Assembly (NCBI RefSeq): GCF_016219575.1
Contig: NZ_JACRMG010000029.1
Span: 62,001 to 126,000, forward strand
Reading direction: 5' to 3'
From: Bradyrhizobium sp.
GTDB taxonomy: Bacteria > Pseudomonadota > Alphaproteobacteria > Rhizobiales > Xanthobacteraceae
DNA length: 64,000 nucleotides
This document shows positions 25,812 through 33,362 of the stretch, piece by piece; position 1 is the first letter of the stretch, and the number at the start of each line of letters is the position of its first letter. A model generated the notes under the pieces. The model made no database searches. It saw only the letters and a program-made list of their open reading frames with translations, and was not told where the DNA came from. Position numbers and translations under genes: made by a program.

Positions 25812-26960
25812 ATGATCTCCCGCGAAGTACGCACGCCGCTTTCCGAATGGTGGTGGACCGTCGACAAGCTGCTGCTGGTCGCGATCTTCGCGCTGATGCT
25901 GACCGGCGTGATCCTGTCGCTGGCGGCGAGCCCGCCGGTGGCGACCCGCATCGGGCTCGATCCCTTCCACTTCTTCGGCCGCCACGTGCTGTTCCTGGCT
26001 CCGGCCTTCATCGTGCTGGTCGGCGTCTCTTTCCTGTCGCCCAAGCAGATCCGCCGCACCGCGCTGATCGTGTTCGCGGTGAGCATCGCGCTGATCGTGG
26101 CGACGCTGCTGTTCGGGCCCGAGGTGAAGGGCTCCAGGCGCTGGATCACCATCATCGGTGTCAACATCCAGGCCTCCGAATCCGCAAAGCCTGCCTTCGT
26201 CGTCGTTGCGGCCTGGCTGTTTGCGGAGTCGACCAAGCGGCCGGAGATGCCGGCGACCTCGATGGCGCTGGGCATGCTGCTGTTGCTGGTCGCGCTCCTG
26301 GTGATGGAGCCGGACTTCGGCCAGACGATGCTGATCCTGATGGTGTGGGGCGCGCTGTTCTTCATCGCGGGCATGCGGATGATCTGGGTGCTGGGGCTCG
26401 CGGGTGCCGCGGGCGCCGGGCTGTTCGGCGCCTACCTGTTCGTGCCGCATGTCGCCGGCCGCATCAAACGCTTCATGAACCCCGCCTCGGGCGACACGTT
26501 CCAGGTCGATACCGCGATGGAAGCCTTCTTCAACGGCGGCTGGTTCGGCCTCGGGCCGGGCGAGGGCATCGCCAAGCGCAGCCTGCCAGACAGCCATACG
26601 GATTTCGTGTTCGCGGTGGCCGCCGAAGAATTCGGCATCATCCTCTGCCTGATGCTGCTCGCGCTCTATGCCTTCATCGTGATCCGCGCGCTTTCCCGCG
26701 CCTATGCCAGCGAGGACATGTTCGCGCGCTTTGCGGCGTCGGGCCTGGCCATCCTGTTCGGCGTGCAGGGCGCCATCAACATGGCCGTGAACCTGCAGCT
26801 GATCCCCGCCAAGGGCATGACGCTGCCCTTCATCTCCTATGGCGGCTCTTCCATCATCTCGCTCGCCTATGGCGTCGGCATGATGCTGGCGCTGACGCGA
26901 CTGCGCCCGCGCACCGAGGTGGAGAGTAGCAACGACGCCGGGGCGCGCAGCTACGCGTGA
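25812..26960 (+). CDS. ftsW: Septal glycosyltransferase FtsW
   Basis: A 382-residue SEDS-family polymerase with about ten membrane helices. Family motifs are the KGSRRWITIIG segment, FQVDTAMEAFFNGGWFGLGPGEG, SHTDFVFAVAAEEFG, and LPFISYGGSS near the C-terminus. It polymerises lipid II at the septum together with FtsI. A hairpin overlaps its ribosome site; a family B element follows its stop codon. Confidence 0.97.
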   Translation: MISREVRTPLSEWWWTVDKLLLVAIFALMLTGVILSLAASPPVATRIGLDPFHFFGRHVLFLAPAFIVLVGVSFLSPKQIRRTALIVFAVSIALIVATLLFGPEVKGSRRWITIIGVNIQASESAKPAFVVVAAWLFAESTKRPEMPATSMALGMLLLLVALLVMEPDFGQTMLILMVWGALFFIAGMRMIWVLGLAGAAGAGLFGAYLFVPHVAGRIKRFMNPASGDTFQVDTAMEAFFNGGWFGLGPGEGIAKRSLPDSHTDFVFAVAAEEFGIILCLMLLALYAFIVIRALSRAYASEDMFARFAASGLAILFGVQGAINMAVNLQLIPAKGMTLPFISYGGSSIISLAYGVGMMLALTRLRPRTEVESSNDAGARSYA

Positions 26961-26979
26961 GCCGCGTCTCACAATGATC

Positions 26980-27066
26980 GTCATGCCCGGGCTTGTCCCG
27001 GGCATCCACGTCTTTGTCACCAGTTGCAAGAAGAACGTGGATGGCCGGGACAAGCCCGGCCATGAC
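26980..27066. repeat. Palindromic repeat, family B, between ftsW and murG
   Basis: Two hairpin arms in inverted orientation. The left arm contains GCCCGGGCTTGTCCCGGGC, the right arm GGCCGGGACAAGCCCGGCC; both end in the CCACGT/ACGTGG block. The arms belong to two different subtypes, each internally self-complementary. Confidence 0.9.
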
Positions 27067-27128
27067 GGAGGATGTTTGGGGCCATCGGCGCAGGTGACGA
27101 GCGTAGCGCCGTCCGCTATCAAGGCCCC

Positions 27129-28229
27129 ATGACCACCCCACCTCTCATCCTCCTCGCCGCGGGAGGCACCGGCGGCCATCTGTTTCCTGCGGAAGCGCTG
27201 GGCGTCGAACTGATCAGGCGCGGCTATCGCGTGCGGCTCGCCACCGACTCCCGCGCGCTGCGCTACAGTGGCCTCTTCACCAAGGACATGACCGACGTGG
27301 TGCCGAGCGAGACCGTGCGCGGCCGCGATCCCGTGTCGCTGGCGCGCACCGCGATCATGCTCGGCTATGGCATGGTGGTCGCGCTCAAGCTGGTGCAGCG
27401 GCTCAAGCCCGCCGCGGTGGTGGGCTTCGGCGGCTATCCGACGCTGCCGCCATTGCTGGCAGCAAAACTGCTCGGCGTGCCCGGCATTATTCACGAGGCC
27501 AACGCCGTGCTGGGCCGCGCCAACCGTTTCCTCTCGGGCCGCGTCAGCGCGATCGCGACCTCGCTGCCCGGCGTGCTCGACCGCGATCCCGCGCTTGCAG
27601 GCAAGACCACCACCGTCGGCACCCCGATGCGCCCGGCGATCCTCGCCGCCGCCGCGATGCCGTATGAATCGCCGCAAGCAAACGGACCGCTGCGCCTGCT
27701 CGTCGTCGGCGGCAGCCAGGGCGCGCGGGTAATGAGCGATATTGTTCCTCCCGCCATCGAGCGGCTGGAGCCGGCGCTGTGGAGCCGCATCGTGCTCACC
27801 CAGCAGGTGCGCGAGGAAGACATGGCGCGGGTGCGCGCGGTCTACGACAAGCTCAAGATCAATGCCGAGCTGGCGCCGTTCTTCTCCGACCTGCCGGCGC
27901 GGCTGGCGCAAAACCATCTCGTGGTCGCGCGCTCCGGGGCCGGCACGGTGGCGGAGCTCGCCGCGATCGGACGGCCCTCGATCCTGGTGCCGTTGCCCGG
28001 GGCGATCGACCAGGACCAGTTCGCCAATGCCGGCGTGCTGTCCCAAGCCGACGGCGCCGTGCGCATCGTGCAGAGCGAGTTCACGCCGGACCGGCTGGCC
28101 TCGGAAATCTCCGCTTTTGCGGCCGAGCCTGAGCGGCTGACCGCCATGGCTCTCAAGGCGCGCAGCGTCGGCCGGCTCGATGCTGCCGAGCGGCTGGCCG
28201 ATCTGGTGGCGAAAGTCGCCGGAATCTAG
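27129..28229 (+). CDS. murG: UDP-GlcNAc:lipid I N-acetylglucosaminyltransferase
   Basis: A 366-residue GT-B glycosyltransferase that converts lipid I to lipid II on the inner face of the membrane. N-terminal G-loop LLAAGGTGGHLFPAEAL (residues about 8-24), GFGGYPTLPP, HEANAVLGRANR, second G-loop VVGGSQGARV, and the donor-binding ARSGAGTVAELAAIGRPSILVPLP with the Gln pair QDQFANA. The ATG at 27129 fits the family start; the open frame upstream reads into intergenic DNA. Confidence 0.97.
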   Translation: MTTPPLILLAAGGTGGHLFPAEALGVELIRRGYRVRLATDSRALRYSGLFTKDMTDVVPSETVRGRDPVSLARTAIMLGYGMVVALKLVQRLKPAAVVGFGGYPTLPPLLAAKLLGVPGIIHEANAVLGRANRFLSGRVSAIATSLPGVLDRDPALAGKTTTVGTPMRPAILAAAAMPYESPQANGPLRLLVVGGSQGARVMSDIVPPAIERLEPALWSRIVLTQQVREEDMARVRAVYDKLKINAELAPFFSDLPARLAQNHLVVARSGAGTVAELAAIGRPSILVPLPGAIDQDQFANAGVLSQADGAVRIVQSEFTPDRLASEISAFAAEPERLTAMALKARSVGRLDAAERLADLVAKVAGI

Positions 28230-28259
28230 GCCAAGAGCCTGAATTTTCGTTGTTTTGGC

Positions 28260-28344
28260 GTCATGGCCGGGCTTGTCCCGGCCATCCACGTCTTGCATGA
28301 AGTGAGGGAGATTCGTGGATGCCCGGGACTAGCCCGGGCATGAC
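28260..28344. repeat. Palindromic repeat, family B, between murG and murC
   Basis: Left arm subtype GGCCGGGCTTGTCCCGGCC, right arm subtype GCCCGGGACTAGCCCGGGC, inverted, with GTGGAT/ATCCAC blocks facing the centre. It ends 19 bases before the murC start. Confidence 0.9.
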
Positions 28345-28363
28345 GGAGACTACGGGACGCACC

Positions 28364-29767
28364 ATGAGACTGCCACGCGATATCGGACCCATCCATTTCA
28401 TCGGGATCGGCGGCATCGGCATGAGCGGCATCGCCGAAGTCCTCGGCAATCTCGGCTACACCGTGCAGGGCTCCGACGCCGCCGACGGCTACAACCTCGA
28501 CCGGCTGCGCAAGAACGGCGTTACCGTCTTCGTCGGCCACAAGGCCGAAAATATCGGCAGCGCCGCCGTCGTCGTGGTCTCCACCGCGATCAAGCGCGAC
28601 AATCCGGAGCTGGTGGCGGCGCGCGCACAGCGCATTCCGGTGGTGCGCCGCGCCGAGATGCTGGCTGAACTGATGCGGCTGAAGAGCTGCGTCGCCATTG
28701 CCGGCACCCATGGCAAGACCACCACCACGACAATGGTCGCGACCCTGCTCGATGCCGGCGGGCTCGATCCCACCGTCATCAACGGCGGCATCATCAATGC
28801 CTATGGCACCAATGCGCGGCTGGGCGCCGGCGACTGGATGGTGGTGGAGGCCGACGAGAGCGACGGCACCTTCCTCAAGCTGCCGTCCGATGTCGTGATC
28901 GTCACCAATATCGATCCCGAGCACCTCGACCACTTCAAGACGTTCGAGGCGATCCAGGAGGCGTTCCGCCAGTTCGTCGCGAACGTGCCGTTCTATGGCT
29001 TTGCCGTGATGTGCACCGATCATCCCGTGGTGCGGAGCATGGTTGGCCATGTCGAGGATCGCCGCATCATCACCTACGGGCAGAACCCGCAGGCCGATGT
29101 GCAACTCGCCGATCTCACGCCGGTGGGCGGCGGCTCGAAATTTCGGGTCGTGTTCCGCAACCGCAAGAGCGGCGGCACGCATGAAATACCCGATCTCGCG
29201 CTGCCGATGCCGGGATGGCACAATGCCACCAACGCCACGGCGGCAATCGCGGTGGCGCATGAGCTCGGCGTTTCCGACGACGCGATCCGCAAGGCACTCG
29301 CCGGCTTCGGCGGCGTGAAGCGGCGCTTCACCAGGACCGGCGAGGCGAACGGCGTCACCGTCATCGACGATTACGGCCATCACCCCGTCGAGATCGCAGC
29401 GGTGCTGAAGGCGGCACGGGAGTCCACCAATGGCAGGATCATCGCCGTGGTGCAGCCGCATCGCTATACGCGGCTGCAGTCGCTATTCGCCGAATTCTCC
29501 AACTGCTTCAATGACGCCGATGCGGTCGTTGTAGCGGAGGTTTATCCGGCCGGCGAGACGCCGATCCCGGGCATCGATCGCGATCATCTCGTTGCCAGCC
29601 TGCGCGCCCACGGCCATCGCGAGGCGATCGCACTGCCGAATGCCGGTGAGCTCGCCAAGATCGTGCATGGTCTCGCCAAATCGGGTGACCTCGTCATCTG
29701 CCTCGGTGCCGGCAACATCACGCAATGGGCCTACGCGCTGCCCGGTGAATTGAAGGCGTTGGGGTGA
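28364..29767 (+). CDS. murC: UDP-MurNAc--L-alanine ligase
   Basis: A 467-residue Mur ligase, the first of the peptide-adding enzymes. Rossmann-like start IHFIGIGGIGMSGIAEVL (about 9-26), P-loop AGTHGKTTTTTMVA, VVEADESDGTF, and IDDYGHHPVEI in the C-terminal domain. The ATG at 28364 is the family start. An upstream in-frame ATG at 28319 would add fifteen residues read from the family B repeat, and is rejected. Confidence 0.97.
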   Translation: MRLPRDIGPIHFIGIGGIGMSGIAEVLGNLGYTVQGSDAADGYNLDRLRKNGVTVFVGHKAENIGSAAVVVVSTAIKRDNPELVAARAQRIPVVRRAEMLAELMRLKSCVAIAGTHGKTTTTTMVATLLDAGGLDPTVINGGIINAYGTNARLGAGDWMVVEADESDGTFLKLPSDVVIVTNIDPEHLDHFKTFEAIQEAFRQFVANVPFYGFAVMCTDHPVVRSMVGHVEDRRIITYGQNPQADVQLADLTPVGGGSKFRVVFRNRKSGGTHEIPDLALPMPGWHNATNATAAIAVAHELGVSDDAIRKALAGFGGVKRRFTRTGEANGVTVIDDYGHHPVEIAAVLKAARESTNGRIIAVVQPHRYTRLQSLFAEFSNCFNDADAVVVAEVYPAGETPIPGIDRDHLVASLRAHGHREAIALPNAGELAKIVHGLAKSGDLVICLGAGNITQWAYALPGELKALG

Positions 29768-29789
29768 TGGACGCGACCCTTTTTCCTTC

Positions 29790-29824
29790 GTCATGGCCGG
29801 GCTTGTCCCGGCCATCCACGTCTT
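29790..29824. repeat. Left arm of the family B palindrome carrying the GIY-YIG gene
   Basis: A 35-base arm with hairpin GGCCGGGCTTGTCCCGGCC. Its reverse complement occurs exactly, 35 of 35 bases, at 30068-30102. The last base is shared with the GIY-YIG stop codon. Confidence 0.95.
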
Positions 29825-30054
29825 TACTTCGTGATCTCGTCATAGAGATCGTTCCAATCCGGATTCATGGCTACGATCTTTTGGAAGTTCCACGCTCGCG
29901 GCCAGTGCTTAATATTGTGCTCGCGTTGAATAGCGTCCCGGATGTCATCGAACTGTTCGAAATAGACCAACCGCTTCAAGAGGTCGTAGGTGACGCCGAC
30001 ATACAGGATGTCGTTCGGGCGATTGGTCAGAATGTAGACGTAGCCACCTGCCAT
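29824..30054 (-). CDS. GIY-YIG nuclease family protein, internally deleted
   Basis: A 76-residue protein from the ATG at 30054; an alternative ATG at 30099 adds fifteen residues (MAGLVPAIHV...) read from the repeat arm. It has YVYILTNRPNDILYVGVTYDLLKR (GIY and YVG strands, family Arg), AIQREHNIKHWPRAW with the likely catalytic Glu, and NPDWNDLY. Compared with the usual family sequence (UPF0213/URI-type, about 90-100 residues), about twenty residues between YDLLKR and LVYFEQF are missing, including the conserved His segment. GIY-YIG domains nick or cut DNA; this copy may be inactive. It lies antisense between murC and murB, filling the centre of a perfect palindrome. Confidence 0.85.
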   Translation of the reverse strand: MAGGYVYILTNRPNDILYVGVTYDLLKRLVYFEQFDDIRDAIQREHNIKHWPRAWNFQKIVAMNPDWNDLYDEITK

Positions 30055-30067
30055 GCGGCTAGTCTGC

Positions 30068-30102
30068 AAGACGTGGATGGCCGGGACAAGCCCGGCCATG
30101 AC
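30068..30102. repeat. Right arm of the family B palindrome carrying the GIY-YIG gene
   Basis: Exact reverse complement of 29790-29824. It ends 18 bases before the murB start codon and just before the murB ribosome site GAGAGGG (30108-30114). Confidence 0.95.
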
Positions 30103-30119
30103 GAGTTGAGAGGGCTCGC

Positions 30120-31040
30120 TTGACCTTCCCCGACATTACGTCCGACCTCAAAGCCGCGATGCCGCAATTGCGCGGGCGGCTGCTGGCCAACCAGTCATTG
30201 GCGGAGCTGACCTGGTTTCGCGTCGGCGGGCCGGCGCAGGTGCTGTTCACGCCGGCGGATGAGGACGATCTCGCCTATTTCTTGAAGCATCTTCCGAAGG
30301 AGCTGCCGGTCTATGTCGTCGGCGTCGGTTCCAATTTGATCGTGCGCGATGGCGGCATCTCCGGCGTGGTGATCCGGCTTGCGCCGCGAGCTTTCGGCGA
30401 GACCAGCGCGCAGGGCGACACCGTCACCGCCGGCGCGGCGGCGCTCGACAAGCGCGTGGCGGAGACGGCGGCATCGGCCAATATCGGCGGCATGGAGTTC
30501 TTCTTCGGCATTCCCGGCACCGTCGGCGGCGCGCTGCGGATGAATGCGGGGGCCAATGGCCGCGAGACGAAGGACGTGTTGACCGAGGCTGTTGGCATCG
30601 GCCGCGACGGCACGAGGCATGTCTTCTCCAATGCCGACATGAAATTCGTCTATCGCAGCAGTGGCGTCGATCCCCAGATCATCTTCACCTCGGCAAGATT
30701 CCGTGGAACGATCAGTTCGCCCGAAGTGATCCGCGCGCGGATGAACGAGGTTCAGACTCACCGCGAAACGGCTCAACCGATTCGTGAAAAGACCGGCGGG
30801 TCCACCTTCCAGAACCCGCCCGGCAACAGCGCCTGGAAGCTGATCGATGCCGCCGGATGCCGGGGCTTGCGCGTCGGCGGCGCGCAGGTGTCGGAAATGC
30901 ACTGCAACTTCCTGATCAACACCGGCAATGCCACCGGCCATGACATTGAAACGCTGGGCGAAACCGTACGCGAGCGGGTCAAGGCGAATTCCGGTATAGA
31001 GCTGCATTGGGAAATCAAGCGGATCGGGATTCCCGCGTAG
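30120..31040 (+). CDS. murB: UDP-N-acetylenolpyruvoylglucosamine reductase
   Basis: A 306-residue FAD enzyme that reduces the enolpyruvyl group to MurNAc. FAD-domain motifs: TWFRVGGPAQVLF (about 30-42), VVGVGSNLIVRDGG, FFFGIPGTVGGALRMNAGANG, and the C-terminal STFQNPPGNSAWKLIDAAGCRG typical of MurB type I with the active-site Ser region. The start is a TTG at 30120, supported by GAGAGGG five bases upstream and by family N-terminal sequence. The right arm of the GIY-YIG palindrome ends just before its ribosome site. Confidence 0.96.
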   Translation: MTFPDITSDLKAAMPQLRGRLLANQSLAELTWFRVGGPAQVLFTPADEDDLAYFLKHLPKELPVYVVGVGSNLIVRDGGISGVVIRLAPRAFGETSAQGDTVTAGAAALDKRVAETAASANIGGMEFFFGIPGTVGGALRMNAGANGRETKDVLTEAVGIGRDGTRHVFSNADMKFVYRSSGVDPQIIFTSARFRGTISSPEVIRARMNEVQTHRETAQPIREKTGGSTFQNPPGNSAWKLIDAAGCRGLRVGGAQVSEMHCNFLINTGNATGHDIETLGETVRERVKANSGIELHWEIKRIGIPA

Positions 31041-31042
31041 TT

Positions 31043-31134
31043 GTCATTCCGGGGTGCGTAGCGTGAACCCGGATTCTGGAAGTTGGTTGAGGAATGGATT
31101 CCGGGTCTGGCGCTTCACGCCATCCCGGAATGAC
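31043..31134. repeat. Palindromic repeat, family A, between murB and ddl
   Basis: Outer arms GTCATTCCGGG and CCCGGAATGAC with inner partial pairing AACCCGGATTC/GGATTCCGGGT. It occupies almost all of the 108-base junction; ddl starts at 31149. Confidence 0.9.
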
Positions 31135-31148
31135 GAAAGTGAAAATTG

Positions 31149-32135
31149 ATGCGCAACACCATTCTCTTCGGCGGCACCAACAAGGAGCGACTGGTCTCGG
31201 TCGCCTCCGCTCAGGCGCTGTGCGAGGCGCTGCCGGAGGCCGACCTCTGGTTCTGGCACGTCGCCGATACCGTGCACGAGGTGACGACGGCCGAGCTGCT
31301 CGGCCACAAGCGTCCGTTCGAGGACGAGTTTCAGCCCGAAAGCCGCGGCGTGCCGCTGGCGCAGGCGCTCGACCGCGCCAGCGCGGAAAGCCGAGTGCTG
31401 GTGCTCGGCCTGCACGGGGGCAGGGCGGAGAACGGCGAACTGCAGGTGATGTGCGAGATGCGCGGTGTTCCCTTCACCGGTTCGGGTTCGGCATCTTCGC
31501 ATCTGGCCTTCGACAAGACCGCGGCCAAACGTTTTGCCGCCATCGGCGGCGTGACATCGCCGTCCGGCATCGACCTCGGCAATCTCGAGGAAGCCTTCGC
31601 CGAATACGGCAAGCTGATCGCCAAGCCCGTCAAGGACGGGTCGAGCTACGGCCTGATCTATGTCGTCGCCCGGCAGGACCTCGTCGCCGTTCGCAATGCA
31701 GCAAGGGCCGAGGAATACCTGATCGAGCCCTTCATCTCCGGCACCGAGGCGACCTGCGGCGTGCTGGAACAGTCCGACGGCAAGATGTTGTCGCTGCCGC
31801 CGGTCGAGATCGTCGCGGCGGAGGGGCGCTTCGACTACACGGCCAAATATCTGCTGAAGTCGACGCAGGAAATCTGCCCCGGCCGCTTCTCGCCTGAAGT
31901 CACCGCGCAATTGATGGACCTTGCGGTGAAGGCGCATCGCGCGCTGTCGTGCTCCGGATATTCACGGTCCGACTTCATCATCTCCGCGAAGGGGCCGGTC
32001 TATCTGGAGACCAACACGCTGCCGGGTCTCACCAAGGCCTCGCTCTATCCGAAGGCGCTGAAGGCGCAGGGCATCGACTTTACCGATTTCCTGCACGATC
32101 AGATCGCGCTGGCGGTCAAGCGCACGCAAAGGTAG
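31149..32135 (+). CDS. ddl: D-alanine--D-alanine ligase
   Basis: A 328-residue ATP-grasp enzyme joining two D-alanines for murF. It has the N-terminal ILFGGTNKERLVSVASAQAL, VLGLHGGRAENGELQ, the ATP-grasp lysine segments in TGSGSASSHLAFDKTAAKRF and IAKPVKDGSSYGL, the ICPGRF loop and the metal-binding end YLETNTLPGLTKASLYPKA. The HGGRAENGE wording is the rhizobial variant of the canonical HG..GEDG. The ATG at 31149 is preferred over a TTG one codon before. It follows the repeat by 14 bases. Confidence 0.93.
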   Translation: MRNTILFGGTNKERLVSVASAQALCEALPEADLWFWHVADTVHEVTTAELLGHKRPFEDEFQPESRGVPLAQALDRASAESRVLVLGLHGGRAENGELQVMCEMRGVPFTGSGSASSHLAFDKTAAKRFAAIGGVTSPSGIDLGNLEEAFAEYGKLIAKPVKDGSSYGLIYVVARQDLVAVRNAARAEEYLIEPFISGTEATCGVLEQSDGKMLSLPPVEIVAAEGRFDYTAKYLLKSTQEICPGRFSPEVTAQLMDLAVKAHRALSCSGYSRSDFIISAKGPVYLETNTLPGLTKASLYPKALKAQGIDFTDFLHDQIALAVKRTQR

Positions 32136-32381
32136 CGGAATCCCGGTTTCCTACGGGCGCCTCGAAATCCCCCAAAACTCTACAAACCTGCGGCAAACCC
32201 CTCACAGCACGGGCCAAATCGCCGCCTGAGGGGACCTGCTTTACCCTTTGTTTACCAGGAAGAACGAAGGTTAACGCTGGCGGCGCAGGTGTGCGCTCGG
32301 CCGGCCATGGAGGCATGACCGAGACGCCATTTGTGCCAGCACCCGCAAAGGCTTGCGGGTCGTGATTGACGGGCTCGTGCA
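32136..32381. other. ddl-ftsQ junction with hairpin
   Basis: A 246-base gap with no gene. ACCCGCAA AGGC TTGCGGGT (32341-32360) is a perfect 8-bp stem with a 4-base loop, about 20 bases before the ftsQ start and lacking a T-run, so not a standard terminator. A more AT-rich stretch (32230-32280, TTTACCCTTTGTTTACC) could hold a promoter for ftsQAZ. Confidence 0.45.
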
Positions 32382-33362
32382 ATGGATGGTGCAGGGCGCT
32401 CCAACCGATCCAGGCGATCGTCGGAGCCGAAGACTGACCTGAAGGCGGCCGCCATCGGCGCGGTCGTGCTGCTGCGCGAGTATTTTGGATTTGATCGTAA
32501 ACGCCTGAAGGCCGCGCCCGACCGCCAGCCACCGAGCCGCGCGATCCTCTGGCTCGAGCGATACACGCCGCGCCGCGCCGTGCTGATGTTGACGCTCGCT
32601 ACGCTGCTCGGCAGCGCCGTGCTCGGTGTCTTCAGGGGCGGCCATGTCGACGCCGTGCTGACGCAACTCGCCGACGGCCGCAACGCGCTCGCCAATTCCG
32701 CCGGCTTCCGCATTACCTCCGTGGTCATCAACGGCCGCAAGCAATTGAGCCAGGACGAGGTGCTCGGCATCGGCGGCGTCAACGGCCGCTCGTCGCTGCT
32801 GTTCCTCGACGCCGCCACCGTGCGCGACAAGCTCAAGGCCAATCCGTGGATCGCGGATGCCACCGTACAGAAGTTCTATCCCGGCGAGTTGCAGATCGAT
32901 CTCGTCGAGCGCAAGGCGTTCGCCCTGTGGCAGCAGGATGGCCGCCTCGCCGTGATCGCCGAGGACGGTGCGGTGCTGGAACCCTACGTGGCGCGCCGCT
33001 TCGTTTCGCTGCCGCTGGTGGTGGGCAAGGGCGCCGAGACCCGCGCGCGGGATTTCCTGGCGCTGCTGGCGCGCTATCCGCAGGTTCATTCCGTCACCAG
33101 GGCCGCGGTCTTCGTCGGCGAGCGGCGCTGGAACCTGCGCCTGAAGGATGGCCTCGACATCCGCCTGCCCGAGAACGATGTCGGCAATGCGCTCGCCGCG
33201 CTCAGCAGGATGGACAAGGAAGACAAGCTGTTCTCCCGTGACATCGTCGCGGTCGACATGCGCTTGCCGGATCGCCTGGTCGTGCAATTGTCCGAAGACG
33301 CGGCGAAGGCACGCGAAGAGCTCTTCAAGGACAAGAAGAAGAAAAAGGCCGGTGACGCATGA
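32382..33362 (+). CDS. ftsQ: Cell division protein FtsQ
   Basis: A 326-residue bitopic protein: a basic cytoplasmic tail, one membrane helix (about residues 66-84, AVLMLTLATLLGSAVLGVF), a POTRA domain (about 108-175, FRITSVVINGRKQLSQDEVLGI) and the FtsQ domain, ending in a Lys-rich tail. It recruits FtsL/FtsB and downstream divisome proteins. The end overlaps the ftsA start by four bases. Confidence 0.94.
   Translation: MDGAGRSNRSRRSSEPKTDLKAAAIGAVVLLREYFGFDRKRLKAAPDRQPPSRAILWLERYTPRRAVLMLTLATLLGSAVLGVFRGGHVDAVLTQLADGRNALANSAGFRITSVVINGRKQLSQDEVLGIGGVNGRSSLLFLDAATVRDKLKANPWIADATVQKFYPGELQIDLVERKAFALWQQDGRLAVIAEDGAVLEPYVARRFVSLPLVVGKGAETRARDFLALLARYPQVHSVTRAAVFVGERRWNLRLKDGLDIRLPENDVGNALAALSRMDKEDKLFSRDIVAVDMRLPDRLVVQLSEDAAKAREELFKDKKKKKAGDA

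Noticed and set aside
25632..28298. 888-codon minus-strand frame opposite ftsW and murG
   Set aside because: Antisense of two unmistakable dcw genes and of two repeats (DKPGHD peptide); no domain of its own.
28319..28363. N-terminal extension of MurC from an upstream ATG
   Set aside because: The extra residues (MPGTSPGMTE...) are translation of the family B repeat; the family start is at 28364.
24098..30102. Repeat series as a CRISPR array
   Set aside because: Units are unevenly spaced, separated by whole genes, and palindromic; no cas genes are present.
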